Shown in pieces: positions 1 to 7,351 of a stretch of DNA of 64,000 nt. Numbering within the stretch: the stretch's first letter is position 1; every line of letters begins with the position of its first letter. Both the position numbers and the translations under genes were made by a program. The stretch is from contig NZ_RRCO01000001.1 of NCBI RefSeq assembly GCF_003862475.1, forward strand, positions 744,001 to 808,000, in the 5' to 3' direction. The notes beneath the pieces were generated by a model, which did no database searches, was not told the origin of the DNA, and saw only the letters and a program-made list of their open reading frames with translations. The DNA comes from Lachnoanaerobaculum gingivalis. Its GTDB lineage: Bacteria; Bacillota; Clostridia; Lachnospirales; Lachnospiraceae.

Positions 1-662
1 GCAGTTTCCACTTCTCCGAGACATTCGCTTGGATCTTTTCCACTGTTTTCAAAAATCTTATCAATTTCTCCCTCGGACACATTTTCCCAAATGCCCTTTG
101 TATAGAGAATTAAAATATCTGTATCAAAAAGCTTTATTTTCCCTGATATCACAGGTGAAAAATTCTTCTGCCCCAAGTATGCATATAGATTACTTCTTTG
201 TTCATGCCTTGATAGGGCATCTTCACTAAGTAACTCCTTTGATACCATCTCAGTACTTAGAGATGTATCGGTACTTTTGTAAAAAACCTTATTATTTCTG
301 TATAACCTTATTCTTGCATTTCCGGCATAGGCTAAACGTAAACTTTCATAATCAGTTATTGCAACTACTATTGACGCTTTCAATCTCATGTACTTTTCAG
401 CCTTTAAAAGTACTTCATTGGCATATTTTAGGTACTTATGTATACTCGTCTTTGACATTGACGGTTTTTCCTGAAATTTTGCAATTATACTTTCAACCGC
501 TTCCTTTGCAGACTCGGTATCTGCTATATCCTCAATACCGTCTGCCAATACATAACAGGCAAAATTATCAAGCTCTGCATAAGCAAAATAATCACTGTTT
601 TTAAGTGCACTGCCCTCTTCTGAAATAAAGTTTGTATTAAATCTGCTGTTTTGCTTACGCAT
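1..662 (-). CDS. PP2C-type protein phosphatase-like protein, partial (C-terminus outside window)
   Basis: The gene starts at ATG 662, preceded by GGAGGGGAC, and runs off the left edge, so only about 220 N-terminal residues are visible. The translation has the PP2C layout: an early FAYAELDNFACYVLADGIED stretch in the place of the usual D-G-MGG metal motif, then a helix rich in K/E, then strands around VVAITDYESLRLAYAGNARI, which match the PP2C core where the substrate is presented. PP2C enzymes remove phosphate from serine and threonine. It lies 10 bp after a second PP2C-like gene and downstream of two FHA genes, so it probably reverses the phosphorylation read by those FHA domains. The metal motif is DGIED rather than DGMGG, so activity is uncertain. 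Confidence 0.6.
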   Translation of the reverse strand, partial: MRKQNSRFNTNFISEEGSALKNSDYFAYAELDNFACYVLADGIEDIADTESAKEAVESIIAKFQEKPSMSKTSIHKYLKYANEVLLKAEKYMRLKASIVVAITDYESLRLAYAGNARIRLYRNNKVFYKSTDTSLSTEMVSKELLSEDALSRHEQRSNLYAYLGQKNFSPVISGKIKLFDTDILILYTKGIWENVSEGEIDKIFENSGKDPSECLGEVET

Positions 663-671
663 TGTCCCCTC

Positions 672-1487
672 CTATATTCCAATAAGTATCAGTCCCAGAT
701 TAGCCGTTTCTTCATCTTTATTCTTGATAACTTCTATAATCTCTCTCGCTTTTTCTTTGCATCCATTCTTTTTTACAAGAACCTCTTCAATTTCCCTAAC
801 TGAAATACTGTTTTGTACACTTTCAGTTATCATAACAACTATATCTTTTTTCTTTAATTTTATCTCGCTACTACTTACAAGAGGAGACATATAATCATCT
901 CTTCCTACAAAGTTATATGCCCTGTTTATATCTGAAATTCTAAGTGCCGCCTCTTTACTTAAAAGTCCCTTATTTACTTTTTCTTTTATAAGTTCCTCCA
1001 TAATCTGTCCCCTACTAAGAAGTATCAGTTCCTTACCACGAAATACATAAACATTCATATGTCCGACAATACCATACTTTAGTATATTTCTATTAAGTAT
1101 AAGACAACCTGCATATGCTTTTCCTGTCTCCAGTGTATTTAAAACATTTGTATTAGCTAATTTAAATGCCTTTTCAAAGAAATTATCCGGACTTTGTGTA
1201 CTGTCATATTGATTATATAATTTAGTAAAAGTTCTGACTGTTGTCAGTGCTGCAACTTTTCCGACATAATCTCTTCCTTCTCCTGCTGTAAGAATCGCCA
1301 TCATACCGGTATTCATTCTTTTAAGTCCATATGCATTTGCCTGAATCTGTCTTTTTCCTATATCAAGCACAGCCTCTGCATCAAATATCCGTTTTTTTTC
1401 TTCCGTAATTTTTATACATATTCTCATGATTAAAATTCCAAAAGCAATTGTAATGCAGATTACATCTGCCCAAAAAGCAGTTCCCAT
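672..1487 (-). CDS. Membrane-anchored PP2C-like (possibly degenerate) protein
   Basis: 271 residues. A single N-terminal hydrophobic helix (about residues 5-25) is followed by a cytoplasmic domain with PP2C-like order: ANAYGLKRMNTGMMAILTAG (short strand pair), a helix with AALTTVRTFTKLY, then GCLILNRNILKYGIVGHMNV, which resembles the PP2C core AxVGDS region, then GKELILLSRGQIMEELI and a late LKKKDIVVMITESV. The acidic metal ligands expected of an active PP2C are not obvious: GHMNV stands where GDSR-type sequence is expected. It may therefore be a pseudophosphatase or sensor. RBS AAGAGGTAAATA precedes the ATG. It sits between the zinc-ribbon FHA gene and the PP2C gene in one operon. Confidence 0.5.
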   Translation of the reverse strand: MGTAFWADVICITIAFGILIMRICIKITEEKKRIFDAEAVLDIGKRQIQANAYGLKRMNTGMMAILTAGEGRDYVGKVAALTTVRTFTKLYNQYDSTQSPDNFFEKAFKLANTNVLNTLETGKAYAGCLILNRNILKYGIVGHMNVYVFRGKELILLSRGQIMEELIKEKVNKGLLSKEAALRISDINRAYNFVGRDDYMSPLVSSSEIKLKKKDIVVMITESVQNSISVREIEEVLVKKNGCKEKAREIIEVIKNKDEETANLGLILIGI

Positions 1488-1516
1488 ATTTATTTACCTC
1501 TTATTGTTCTTAGTTT

Positions 1517-2008
1517 CTACCATGAAAACTGCTTACCACATAAAGCAATATATAAAAACTCGCTCTCACCCATGGTAATTACATCATATGTTTCCAAAAC
1601 CTGAGGTGTATACACAGCTTTTCCATTTAAATAGGTAATCCCTCCTCCTTCGGTACATATCAAAGTTCCTTCAAGGTCTCTTTCATCAAAGGATAAAATA
1701 GCATGATTTTCCTGTTTTATTGCATTATCACCTATAATTTGAATATCCATAGCATCTGTTCTTCCTATATAGTTTTTCCCAAATACTACTCTATAATCCT
1801 TTCCATACCTCGGTCCTTTAATGCATACCAACCATGCACACACAGGCTTTGTTTTTATTCTGATTAGACTTTCTTCAAGTTCCTCGTCATCAAAAGATTC
1901 CTCAATTTCTTTTCTTTCAGTCATATCCATGTTACAGTATGGACATATATTTCCATATCTTCTCTTTGAAAACATATGTCCATTTTTGCATCGTATTAAA
2001 TTTCCCAT
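1517..2008 (-). CDS. Zinc-ribbon plus FHA-domain protein
   Basis: 163 residues. The N-terminus carries a zinc-ribbon pattern, CKNGHMFSKRRYGNICPYC (about residues 7-25), followed by an acidic linker. An FHA domain (about 65-155) has GKNYIGRTDAMDIQI as the GR strand and loop, a QENHAILSFDE stretch corresponding to the conserved S-x-x-H turn, and a late TYLNGKAV in place of the usual N-G. FHA domains bind phosphothreonine peptides. The usual SxxH serine is replaced (QENHA), so binding may be altered. It begins 5 bp after the preceding FHA gene and is clearly cotranscribed with it. Such zinc-ribbon/FHA fusions fit a signalling adaptor for the kinase/phosphatase pathway implied by the neighbouring PP2C genes; no kinase lies in the window. 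Confidence 0.65.
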   Translation of the reverse strand: MGNLIRCKNGHMFSKRRYGNICPYCNMDMTERKEIEESFDDEELEESLIRIKTKPVCAWLVCIKGPRYGKDYRVVFGKNYIGRTDAMDIQIIGDNAIKQENHAILSFDERDLEGTLICTEGGGITYLNGKAVYTPQVLETYDVITMGESEFLYIALCGKQFSW

Positions 2009-2013
2009 AACTC

Positions 2014-2541
2014 TTACCTTATCTGTAATTTATTCAGTCCAATAAAAATATAGTCGTTTTTTACAAGTCTACTTTGTCCGTCTCTTATATTATAAAGTTT
2101 ATCCTCTAAAAAACCTTTAATCTGTGTTCCGTTCTTACTCTGCATATCTTCTATATACCAGAGCCCCTCCACATAATTAAGTACTGCATGAATATCACTT
2201 ACCGTTCCACCAAAAGCAGTATCGCACAGGTCTATATCTATATCTTCCTCACTATTTTTCTTTCCTATTACAACCGAATTCTTCCCTAATATACTCCAAC
2301 TTCTTATAACTGTATTTTCCTCGCTTAAAAGTACAAGTTCTGACAAAAATGTATCTTGTATCTTTTCTCTTTTTAAAGAAAAGTCCTTTATCAAAAAATA
2401 AATCAAAGAACCTGAAACTAAAAAAGAAAACATATAAAATATATATCCGCCATTCCATGCTCTTCCAAAGATCCCTGTAATTATGGCGCACAATATAGCC
2501 ATAGTTATACCTAAAATATCAATTAAACATCTTTTATTCAT
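2014..2541 (-). CDS. Membrane protein with C-terminal FHA domain
   Basis: 175 residues. Two hydrophobic helices (about residues 8-25 and 31-50) form a hairpin anchor, so the remainder is cytoplasmic. The FHA domain follows: VVIGKKNSEEDIDIDL, VSDIHAVLNYVEGLWYIEDM with the S-x-x-H-like SDIHA, and the classic QSKNGTQIKG loop, all strong FHA hallmarks. It recruits phosphothreonine partners to the membrane. It is the first gene after a terminator that ends the sheath/tube transcript, and its ribosome site is buried in a hairpin (2550-2573). In type VI systems and in T7SSb, FHA proteins link the machine to Thr phosphorylation; here the same role is inferred from context. Confidence 0.7.
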   Translation of the reverse strand: MNKRCLIDILGITMAILCAIITGIFGRAWNGGYIFYMFSFLVSGSLIYFLIKDFSLKREKIQDTFLSELVLLSEENTVIRSWSILGKNSVVIGKKNSEEDIDIDLCDTAFGGTVSDIHAVLNYVEGLWYIEDMQSKNGTQIKGFLEDKLYNIRDGQSRLVKNDYIFIGLNKLQIR

Positions 2542-2549
2542 ATATCTCT

Positions 2550-2573
2550 CCCCTACTTTTATTCAAGTAGGGG
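2550..2573 (-). promoter_or_regulatory. Hairpin sequestering the FHA gene ribosome site
   Basis: A perfect 9-bp inverted repeat, CCCCTACTT ... AAGTAGGGG with a 6-nt loop, ends 8 bp upstream of the ATG at 2541. On the minus-strand RNA the 3' arm supplies the GGGG of the ribosome site (GGGGAGAG), so folding would hide it. There is no T-run after it, so it is not a terminator. Confidence 0.5.
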
Positions 2574-2644
2574 TGATTTATTCTCCCTACTCGTCTACAT
2601 GACGGTATTTGCTGCAAGGCGATAATTCCCTGACGCCAACACTA

Positions 2645-2680
2645 TAAAAAAACAAGGCTGCATGACAAGTCATACAGCCT
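2645..2680 (-). terminator. Rho-independent terminator after the tube genes
   Basis: On the minus strand, AGGCTGTATGAC and GTCATGCAGCCT pair with one mismatch around a 2-nt loop and are followed by a run of seven T. It lies 25 bp after the stop of the second tube-like gene and separates highly expressed structural genes from the FHA/PP2C genes. Confidence 0.8.
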
Positions 2681-2704
2681 ACATTTCTAACGGCTGATTA
2701 TCTG

Positions 2705-3133
2705 TTATTCGGCTGCATAACCGCCTTCCACTATCAGACCTGCCATTTTATCTTTTTTCTGTTTTATTACAAGAGTAAAGTTTCCAACGCCTTCCTCATC
2801 TCCATGCCTCTCTGTATAAGCAACTACAAATGCATTAGGAAATACATATTTTCTTTTTGTAATTCCTGCTACAATCTGCTCTACAGTAACCTTTCTGTAG
2901 CAATCTTTGCTCTGTGCAGGAACCATTGACCAAAGTGCCATGTTTTTTGTAGAATCAAAAGGATCTCCATCTACCGCAGTCAGAATCTTTCCTGTGATTT
3001 CCATGGTAGCACCGGCATCATTGGTACGTGCATTTGAATCAATCGGAATATCAGTAGATAAAAACACACTGTTTACGCATTCCTTTGCCAGTTCAAAACT
3101 TTCATTACCCTCAATTTTTACTTTATATGCCAT
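2705..3133 (-). CDS. Hcp/tail-tube-like structural protein, copy 2
   Basis: 142 residues, no signal peptide, no membrane segment. It is a clear paralogue of the preceding gene: both share DSNA.{1,3}TD-type sequence near residue 40, LALWS/LAKWS-P near 70-75, DCYR, then RKYVFPNAFVVAYTE, a GxFxLxIxQKKDK strand and a terminal EGGYA. The all-beta pattern with an N-terminal strand and a conserved C-terminal strand fits a ring-forming tube subunit of a contractile machine. Some databases give such proteins an uninformative protease name; I see no protease motif. A strong RBS (TAGGAGGGT) lies ahead of the ATG. The tube assignment is inferred from size, duplication and its place directly after a sheath-like gene. 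Confidence 0.45.
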   Translation of the reverse strand: MAYKVKIEGNESFELAKECVNSVFLSTDIPIDSNARTNDAGATMEITGKILTAVDGDPFDSTKNMALWSMVPAQSKDCYRKVTVEQIVAGITKRKYVFPNAFVVAYTERHGDEEGVGNFTLVIKQKKDKMAGLIVEGGYAAE

Positions 3134-3152
3134 GCTTAAACCCTCCTATTCC

Positions 3153-3578
3153 TTATTCTCCGGCATATCCGCCTTCTACAGTCACTTTCGCATTATTATC
3201 CTTCTTTTGACGGATATGAATGTAAAACTCTCCTGTTCCGTTCACATCATCTGCCCTCTCAGAATACTCTACAACAAAAGCATTTGGAATGACATACTTC
3301 CTTACAACAGCTCCTGCTGAAACTACTGTAACCTCTGCCACTCTGTAACAATCTGCATTTTCAGATGGTATTTGAGACCATTTTGCCAACTTTAATACGT
3401 CATCACTGTCAGCTCCGACATTGTACAAAACTCGTCCCCATACCTTGACTCCTAAGCCATAATCTGTCGCCTTAGCATTGGAATCTTTCGGTGACTCTGA
3501 TAAAAATTCAGCATTTACAATACTTCTCTCATCAAAGTCCGCTACTTCTGAACCGGTTACTCTGAATCTAATTCCCAT
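3153..3578 (-). CDS. Hcp/tail-tube-like structural protein, copy 1
   Basis: 141 residues, paralogous to the next gene and separated from it by 19 bp. Signature blocks are KDSNAKATDYGLGVKVWGRV, LAKWSQIPSENADCYRVAEV, VRKYVIPNAFVVEYSE and FYIHIRQKKDNNAKVTVEGG. The ordered beta strands and absence of catalytic residues favour a structural subunit. Two tube paralogues side by side would allow a mixed or staged tube, or one could be an adaptor. About 100 bp separate it from the upstream sheath-like gene. Identification as Hcp-like is inference; a structure prediction would decide it. Confidence 0.45.
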   Translation of the reverse strand: MGIRFRVTGSEVADFDERSIVNAEFLSESPKDSNAKATDYGLGVKVWGRVLYNVGADSDDVLKLAKWSQIPSENADCYRVAEVTVVSAGAVVRKYVIPNAFVVEYSERADDVNGTGEFYIHIRQKKDNNAKVTVEGGYAGE

Positions 3579-3679
3579 TGTGCTACCTCCTATAAAAGTA
3601 TTATTATAGTAAAACCTCTTAAAATATTATAAAAATATTTTTCGACTAACAAAGTTGCAGGTATATTACTTTATGTAAT

Positions 3680-5851
3680 TTATTCTCCTGCACGGTTTAA
3701 CGGTACTTCAAGTCTCTTTATTGCATTACCGAAGCTTATTTCTATTGTGCATACACCTGCTGTTTCATCCGCTTCATAGGTAATATCATCACCTGCACCA
3801 AGTATAGCATTAATATTTGACCTCTTTGAAAGCCAAACACTCTTTTGACTTGAAGGATTATTAGAGAAAAACTTACCTATATTCTCTGATTTGAAGTCAC
3901 CTGTTGCATGTCTTAAAATTCTTTCAATATAATTAGCTGTTTGTGTTTTATAAATCGGCTCATAACTTCCACCCGACAGTTTTAAATTTCTTGCTTTGTA
4001 AACCATTATATGGCTGATATTTTCTCCATCTAATACCGCATTCTCAGAAGAAAATACAAATCCGAATCCTCTTTTGTTAATATCATCTTTAACACTATTA
4101 GTAAACCCGGTTATCTCTTTAGACATTGTAGTATGTACCTTAAGTGAATTGTTCTTAGCCTCAATATCAAATCTCACTCCCGGTAAATCAGTATCAACAT
4201 CTTTTTTAAAGTACTCTTTTAAATACTCCGGAGACTGATAACTTGCCACAAATCCGGCCGCCACATAAGCTGCGCCTATATATACTCCATCTATCCAGAG
4301 TTTCATAATATCTTCTTTCGCCTTAGAAAGTTCTGCCGCCTCGTTTTCATTGATTATCATCTTGCTTTCAAGCTTTACCCCCGACTTATCCTTTGGAATA
4401 ATGGTAAAGTTAGGCACACATGGAATCAAATATTCTGAATAAGGCTTTCCGCTAAGACCTGAACATCTATCATCAAAAAATCCTACACCGGTCATTGCCA
4501 TACTGTTAAATGTTGTCTTATCTCCGGTTTCATATGAATAAAAACACTGTACACCATAGTCCTTTAGTGCATCCGCAATCCTTGCCAATGATTCAACGCT
4601 TATATTCTCTGATTTTACACTGTCTTTATTACCTTTAAACCTCTCTCTTGTTACATTCATCTTTGATTTTTCATCTAAAGACACACCTGCAACAATTGCA
4701 TACCATACAGTATTACTGTAATCATTTTTTTCATTCACTGTATTCAGATATGCACAAAGTTTTGGTACATTTAAACTGTTTGCCATAACTTCATTTTTTA
4801 CATTTGCAATAAGCAGTGTCGGTTTCATACCTTTTACCTGCTTTGGATACTGCTCAAAAAATGCCCATACACCTAAAATTTTTTCAACTAAAGGTTTTAC
4901 AACTTTTATAAAATCATCCTTTGCATTCTTATAAAATTCAAGATATGTATTATAGTTTGCCACTTCTTTTTTGACATCTATCTGACTTTGCATAGTTGAA
5001 TTTAAAGGACAAAATGTTCTTACTACCAGCTGCTTTACATAGCTGTTACCCTCAGCATTAAGTGCATCATAATCCTCCTCAAGGGCTTCTATCAAGCCGG
5101 CATTTGAGTTATCATCTGCAAGAACAAGTCTGCTCTCTTCCACTTTCGGTGCTTCAATTACTGTAAGTTCTCCCTCAGAAGACATTGTTAGAAGCCCTAA
5201 TGTTAATGCGTCATTACTCTTTGACTCTTCTGATTCCCCCAATAAAAGTCTTGTTTTTATATCGGAAATTGCCAACGGAATCATAGCCATAAGGTTTTGA
5301 TAATTTGCACTTGCCTCTTCAAACATTGAATTAAGTTTATCCCCGAGATCAAGCTTATGAGGGTCTCCGTCTTCAAGCTTTGCATACTCTGCATATGTAT
5401 ACTGAAGTTCTTTTCTAACCTGCTTGATATCATCCATTACTTTTGACGGTGAAATCATCTCTGTAAGCTTTTCAAATTTAAAATCTGCATTTATAATTCC
5501 CTGACTTCTTTTTGTCTCCACCAAGGTCATAAGCATTTTCAAAAAATCATTATGTGCATTTAGATGAACTATGCTTAGCATATTCTCCGGAACACCTGCA
5601 GGTTTCTCTTTTGAATATACAATTTTCCCCGTTGATGCATTAAAAAAAGAGTATACTGTAGGGTCAAACTTTTCTAAAAACTCATCAAAATCTTTAACCA
5701 AAAGTGCTTCATTGATTTCCTTTACTTTATCATCACTTAGACTATCCAACCCTCTTACATCACCTACTAAAGTGAGTAAGTTCAGTTTCTCCGGATTAAT
5801 CTCTTCAATCAATAAAGTACGATTCGTTTGCCTTATAATACTCTCTGCCAT
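3680..5851 (-). CDS. Large sheath-like protein (possible fused TssB/TssC-type contractile sheath)
   Basis: 723 residues from ATG 5851, chosen because AAAGGAGACGCAAGG sits just upstream; the longer frame to 5893 has no ribosome site. No signal peptide or membrane helix. The N-terminus (LNLLTLVGDVRGLDSLSDD, then LLVKDFDEFLEKFDP) resembles the small-sheath TssB pattern of a strand followed by an NF-DEVL-type helix. The central part contains long helices. The C-terminus (YIERILRHATGD, then DITYEADETAGVCTIEISFG and a final LEVPLN) resembles the TssC C-terminal handshake strands. The size equals TssB plus TssC fused with an insertion. Two tube-like genes follow in the same operon. The sheath call is inference from layout and weak similarity; an unrelated large structural protein is the alternative. 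Confidence 0.4.
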   Translation of the reverse strand: MAESIIRQTNRTLLIEEINPEKLNLLTLVGDVRGLDSLSDDKVKEINEALLVKDFDEFLEKFDPTVYSFFNASTGKIVYSKEKPAGVPENMLSIVHLNAHNDFLKMLMTLVETKRSQGIINADFKFEKLTEMISPSKVMDDIKQVRKELQYTYAEYAKLEDGDPHKLDLGDKLNSMFEEASANYQNLMAMIPLAISDIKTRLLLGESEESKSNDALTLGLLTMSSEGELTVIEAPKVEESRLVLADDNSNAGLIEALEEDYDALNAEGNSYVKQLVVRTFCPLNSTMQSQIDVKKEVANYNTYLEFYKNAKDDFIKVVKPLVEKILGVWAFFEQYPKQVKGMKPTLLIANVKNEVMANSLNVPKLCAYLNTVNEKNDYSNTVWYAIVAGVSLDEKSKMNVTRERFKGNKDSVKSENISVESLARIADALKDYGVQCFYSYETGDKTTFNSMAMTGVGFFDDRCSGLSGKPYSEYLIPCVPNFTIIPKDKSGVKLESKMIINENEAAELSKAKEDIMKLWIDGVYIGAAYVAAGFVASYQSPEYLKEYFKKDVDTDLPGVRFDIEAKNNSLKVHTTMSKEITGFTNSVKDDINKRGFGFVFSSENAVLDGENISHIMVYKARNLKLSGGSYEPIYKTQTANYIERILRHATGDFKSENIGKFFSNNPSSQKSVWLSKRSNINAILGAGDDITYEADETAGVCTIEISFGNAIKRLEVPLNRAGE

Positions 5852-5893
5852 CCTTGCGTCTCCTTTAAAAAATATTAAGTTTTTTACTTGCAC

Positions 5894-6208
5894 CTAATAC
5901 TACCTTCTTAAAAATGCACAAAAATACCCCTCATTTTCTCCTATAATATCACATCAAGCGCAAGACTTTACGTCCACATTTTCTAATATTTGCATTTTAT
6001 ATATTTTTCTTCACACTTTTCTTACTGGTTTAATATTATCATATGAAAACTATATTTTCAATACTAATAATATAAAATTTATTTTCCGGAGTTAAAAATA
6101 TCCTGACAAAGCGGCAAGGCCAAAACACCTTGTATTGTCGGTTGTATAATTAATGTTGGGGTTTGGCATTTGCCAATCTCAACATTTTTTATTACTATAA
6201 ATAAAAAA
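5894..6208. other. Intergenic region with a plus-strand hairpin
   Basis: No coding frame is convincing here. It must contain the promoter of the sheath operon (minus strand); TATTAT at about 5944-5949 is a possible -10 but no good -35 accompanies it. At 6152-6186 a long imperfect hairpin (AATGTTGGG ... CTCAACATT enclosing TTTGGCA/TGCCAA) is followed by six T on the plus strand, so a plus-strand transcript may end here, or the hairpin may act as an attenuator for the micro-ORF at 6257. Confidence 0.4.
6152..6190 (+). terminator. Plus-strand terminator or attenuator hairpin
   Basis: AATGTTGGG pairs with CTCAACATT and the inner TTTGGCA pairs with TGCCAA, followed by TTTTTT. There is no plus-strand gene upstream for it to serve, so it either ends a small RNA or attenuates transcription into the 23-codon frame that starts 70 bp downstream. 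Confidence 0.5.
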
Positions 6209-6246
6209 CCTCCAAGTTCCCGGTTCATGACAATTACACTTGGAGG
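6209..6246 (+). promoter_or_regulatory. Inverted repeat covering the micro-ORF ribosome site
   Basis: CCTCCAAGT at 6209-6217 is a perfect complement of ACTTGGAGG at 6238-6246 with a 20-nt loop. The right arm contains the GGAGG that, with the next bases GAGG, forms the ribosome site of the frame at 6257. Folding would block translation, an arrangement common for small toxic peptides. Confidence 0.5.
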
Positions 6247-6256
6247 AGGTGTTCAT

Positions 6257-6328
6257 ATGAACTACTTAGCTAAAATTTTAGGCATATATGATGCTTATTA
6301 TATCTTTAATTTGATTAAAAAAATATGA
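6257..6328 (+). CDS. 23-residue hydrophobic micro-peptide, candidate
   Basis: ATG AAC TAC ... TGA encodes a 23-residue peptide that is hydrophobic with basic residues near both ends (MNYLAKILGIYDAYYIF, then a lysine-rich end). A very strong ribosome site (GGAGGAGGTG) lies 7 nt upstream, inside a perfect inverted repeat, and a terminator-like hairpin lies about 70 bp further upstream. It is the only plus-strand coding signal in a long minus-strand region and abuts a truncated family A pseudogene. It could be a type I toxin-like membrane peptide or a leader peptide. No family is recognised; expression is unproven. Confidence 0.35.
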   Translation: MNYLAKILGIYDAYYIFNLIKKI

Positions 6329-6329
6329 C

Positions 6330-6659
6330 CTATATTTGAAAGGAGCCAAGGGTAGGTAAATCACCTAAAATATAGGGCTTTGTAACTTCATCATATATAT
6401 CCAGCAGTATCGGTTCAGTTTCTATTATTCTGATATTTCCTTTACTATCTGTATACTCCATATTTGCACCGGCATACAACATCATTCTGTATTTTTTCCA
6501 GCCATCTTCCGTAAATTCGACTGCTTCTGTCCTTCTCATGTCTTCCAATTTTTTTATTCTTTCTTTAAGTAGATGATTTCCTTATATCAATAATACCAAG
6601 GAAAGTATTACTAGGCATAAAATCCACCTAAACTTTAGTCTACTCCTTATCTGAACCAT
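6330..6659 (-). pseudogene. Family A membrane protein, truncated copy
   Basis: From ATG 6659, with the same AAGGAGAAGCTT leader as the next copy, the frame reads the family A start (RLKFRWILC) but has a TAA inside the membrane helix. It resumes with GNHLLKER, RTEAVEFTEDGWKKYRMMLY and ILGDLPTLGSFQI, then stops at 6330, where the intact copies continue with TEGK/TEGE. The NFNDNM half is missing. The break lies against the micro-ORF region, so a deletion or insertion joined the two. It is the 3'-most member of the array. Confidence 0.75.
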
Positions 6660-6669
6660 AAGCTTCTCC

Positions 6670-7341
6670 TTATGACCAATCTTTATACTTATCCTTAAAT
6701 AATTCAAATAAAGTAATCACATTCTCTGATATTTCTTTACTCTCTCCATTACCATAATCATATATAAACTTTCCGGGTTGACCTGTTCTGTCATGTCCAA
6801 CTATATCAAGTTCATTTATATATTTAACTCCTTCATCATTTCGCTTATTCATATATTCCCACAGTTCTTCAAAACTATTTATATCTTTAAACTCTTCCAA
6901 TCCCTCATTCTCAGAAATAGTCATATATCTGCCCTCACGATTATTCCATATCTTTAAGTGCGACATATTATCATTGAAGTTTTGTATAAATTCTGATGTT
7001 CTTTTACCTTCAGTTATCCGAAAGTAGCCGAGGGAAGGTGTCTTACCTAAAATATATGGATCTATAGCTTCATCAAATACATCTAAAAGCACAGGTTCTG
7101 TTTCTATTACTTTGATATTTCCTTTACTATCGGTATACTCCATATTTGCACCTGCATACTTCATCATTCTGTATTTCTTCCAGCCATCTTCCATAAAATC
7201 GAATGCCTCTATCATTCTCATGTCTTCCAATTTTTTAGCTCTTTCTTTAAGTAAATGATTTCCATATATCAATAATACTATGAAAAATATTATGAAGCAT
7301 AAAATCCACCTGAACTTCAGCCTACTCTTTATTCTAACCAC
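6670..7341 (-). CDS. Family A membrane-anchored protein (NFNDNM family)
   Basis: 223 residues starting at GTG 7341, with AAGGAG seven bases upstream. A basic N-terminus is followed by one membrane helix (about 11-29, WILCFIIFFIVLLIYGN), so the bulk is probably outside the cell. Conserved blocks are EDGWKKYRMMKYAGANMEYT, YILGKTPSLGYFRITEG, IQNFNDNMSHLKIWN, FEELWEYMNKRNDEG and a final VGHDRTGQPGKFIYDYGNG. It is highly similar to the next gene, 10 bp away. No known domain is recognised. Tandem multiplication and membrane anchoring suggest an immunity-type or surface-interaction protein; this is inference. Confidence 0.6.
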   Translation of the reverse strand: MVRIKSRLKFRWILCFIIFFIVLLIYGNHLLKERAKKLEDMRMIEAFDFMEDGWKKYRMMKYAGANMEYTDSKGNIKVIETEPVLLDVFDEAIDPYILGKTPSLGYFRITEGKRTSEFIQNFNDNMSHLKIWNNREGRYMTISENEGLEEFKDINSFEELWEYMNKRNDEGVKYINELDIVGHDRTGQPGKFIYDYGNGESKEISENVITLFELFKDKYKDWS

Positions 7342-7351
7342 AAGCTTCTCC

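Noticed and set aside
29-604. Two plus-strand frames over the first 600 bases
   Set aside because: They lie opposite the PP2C gene, have no ribosome site and read as cysteine/phenylalanine/leucine-rich shadow sequence.
3133-3153. Protease function for the 141/142-residue paralogues
   Set aside because: Some annotations use a protease name, but neither protein has a catalytic triad, zinc motif or membrane segment.
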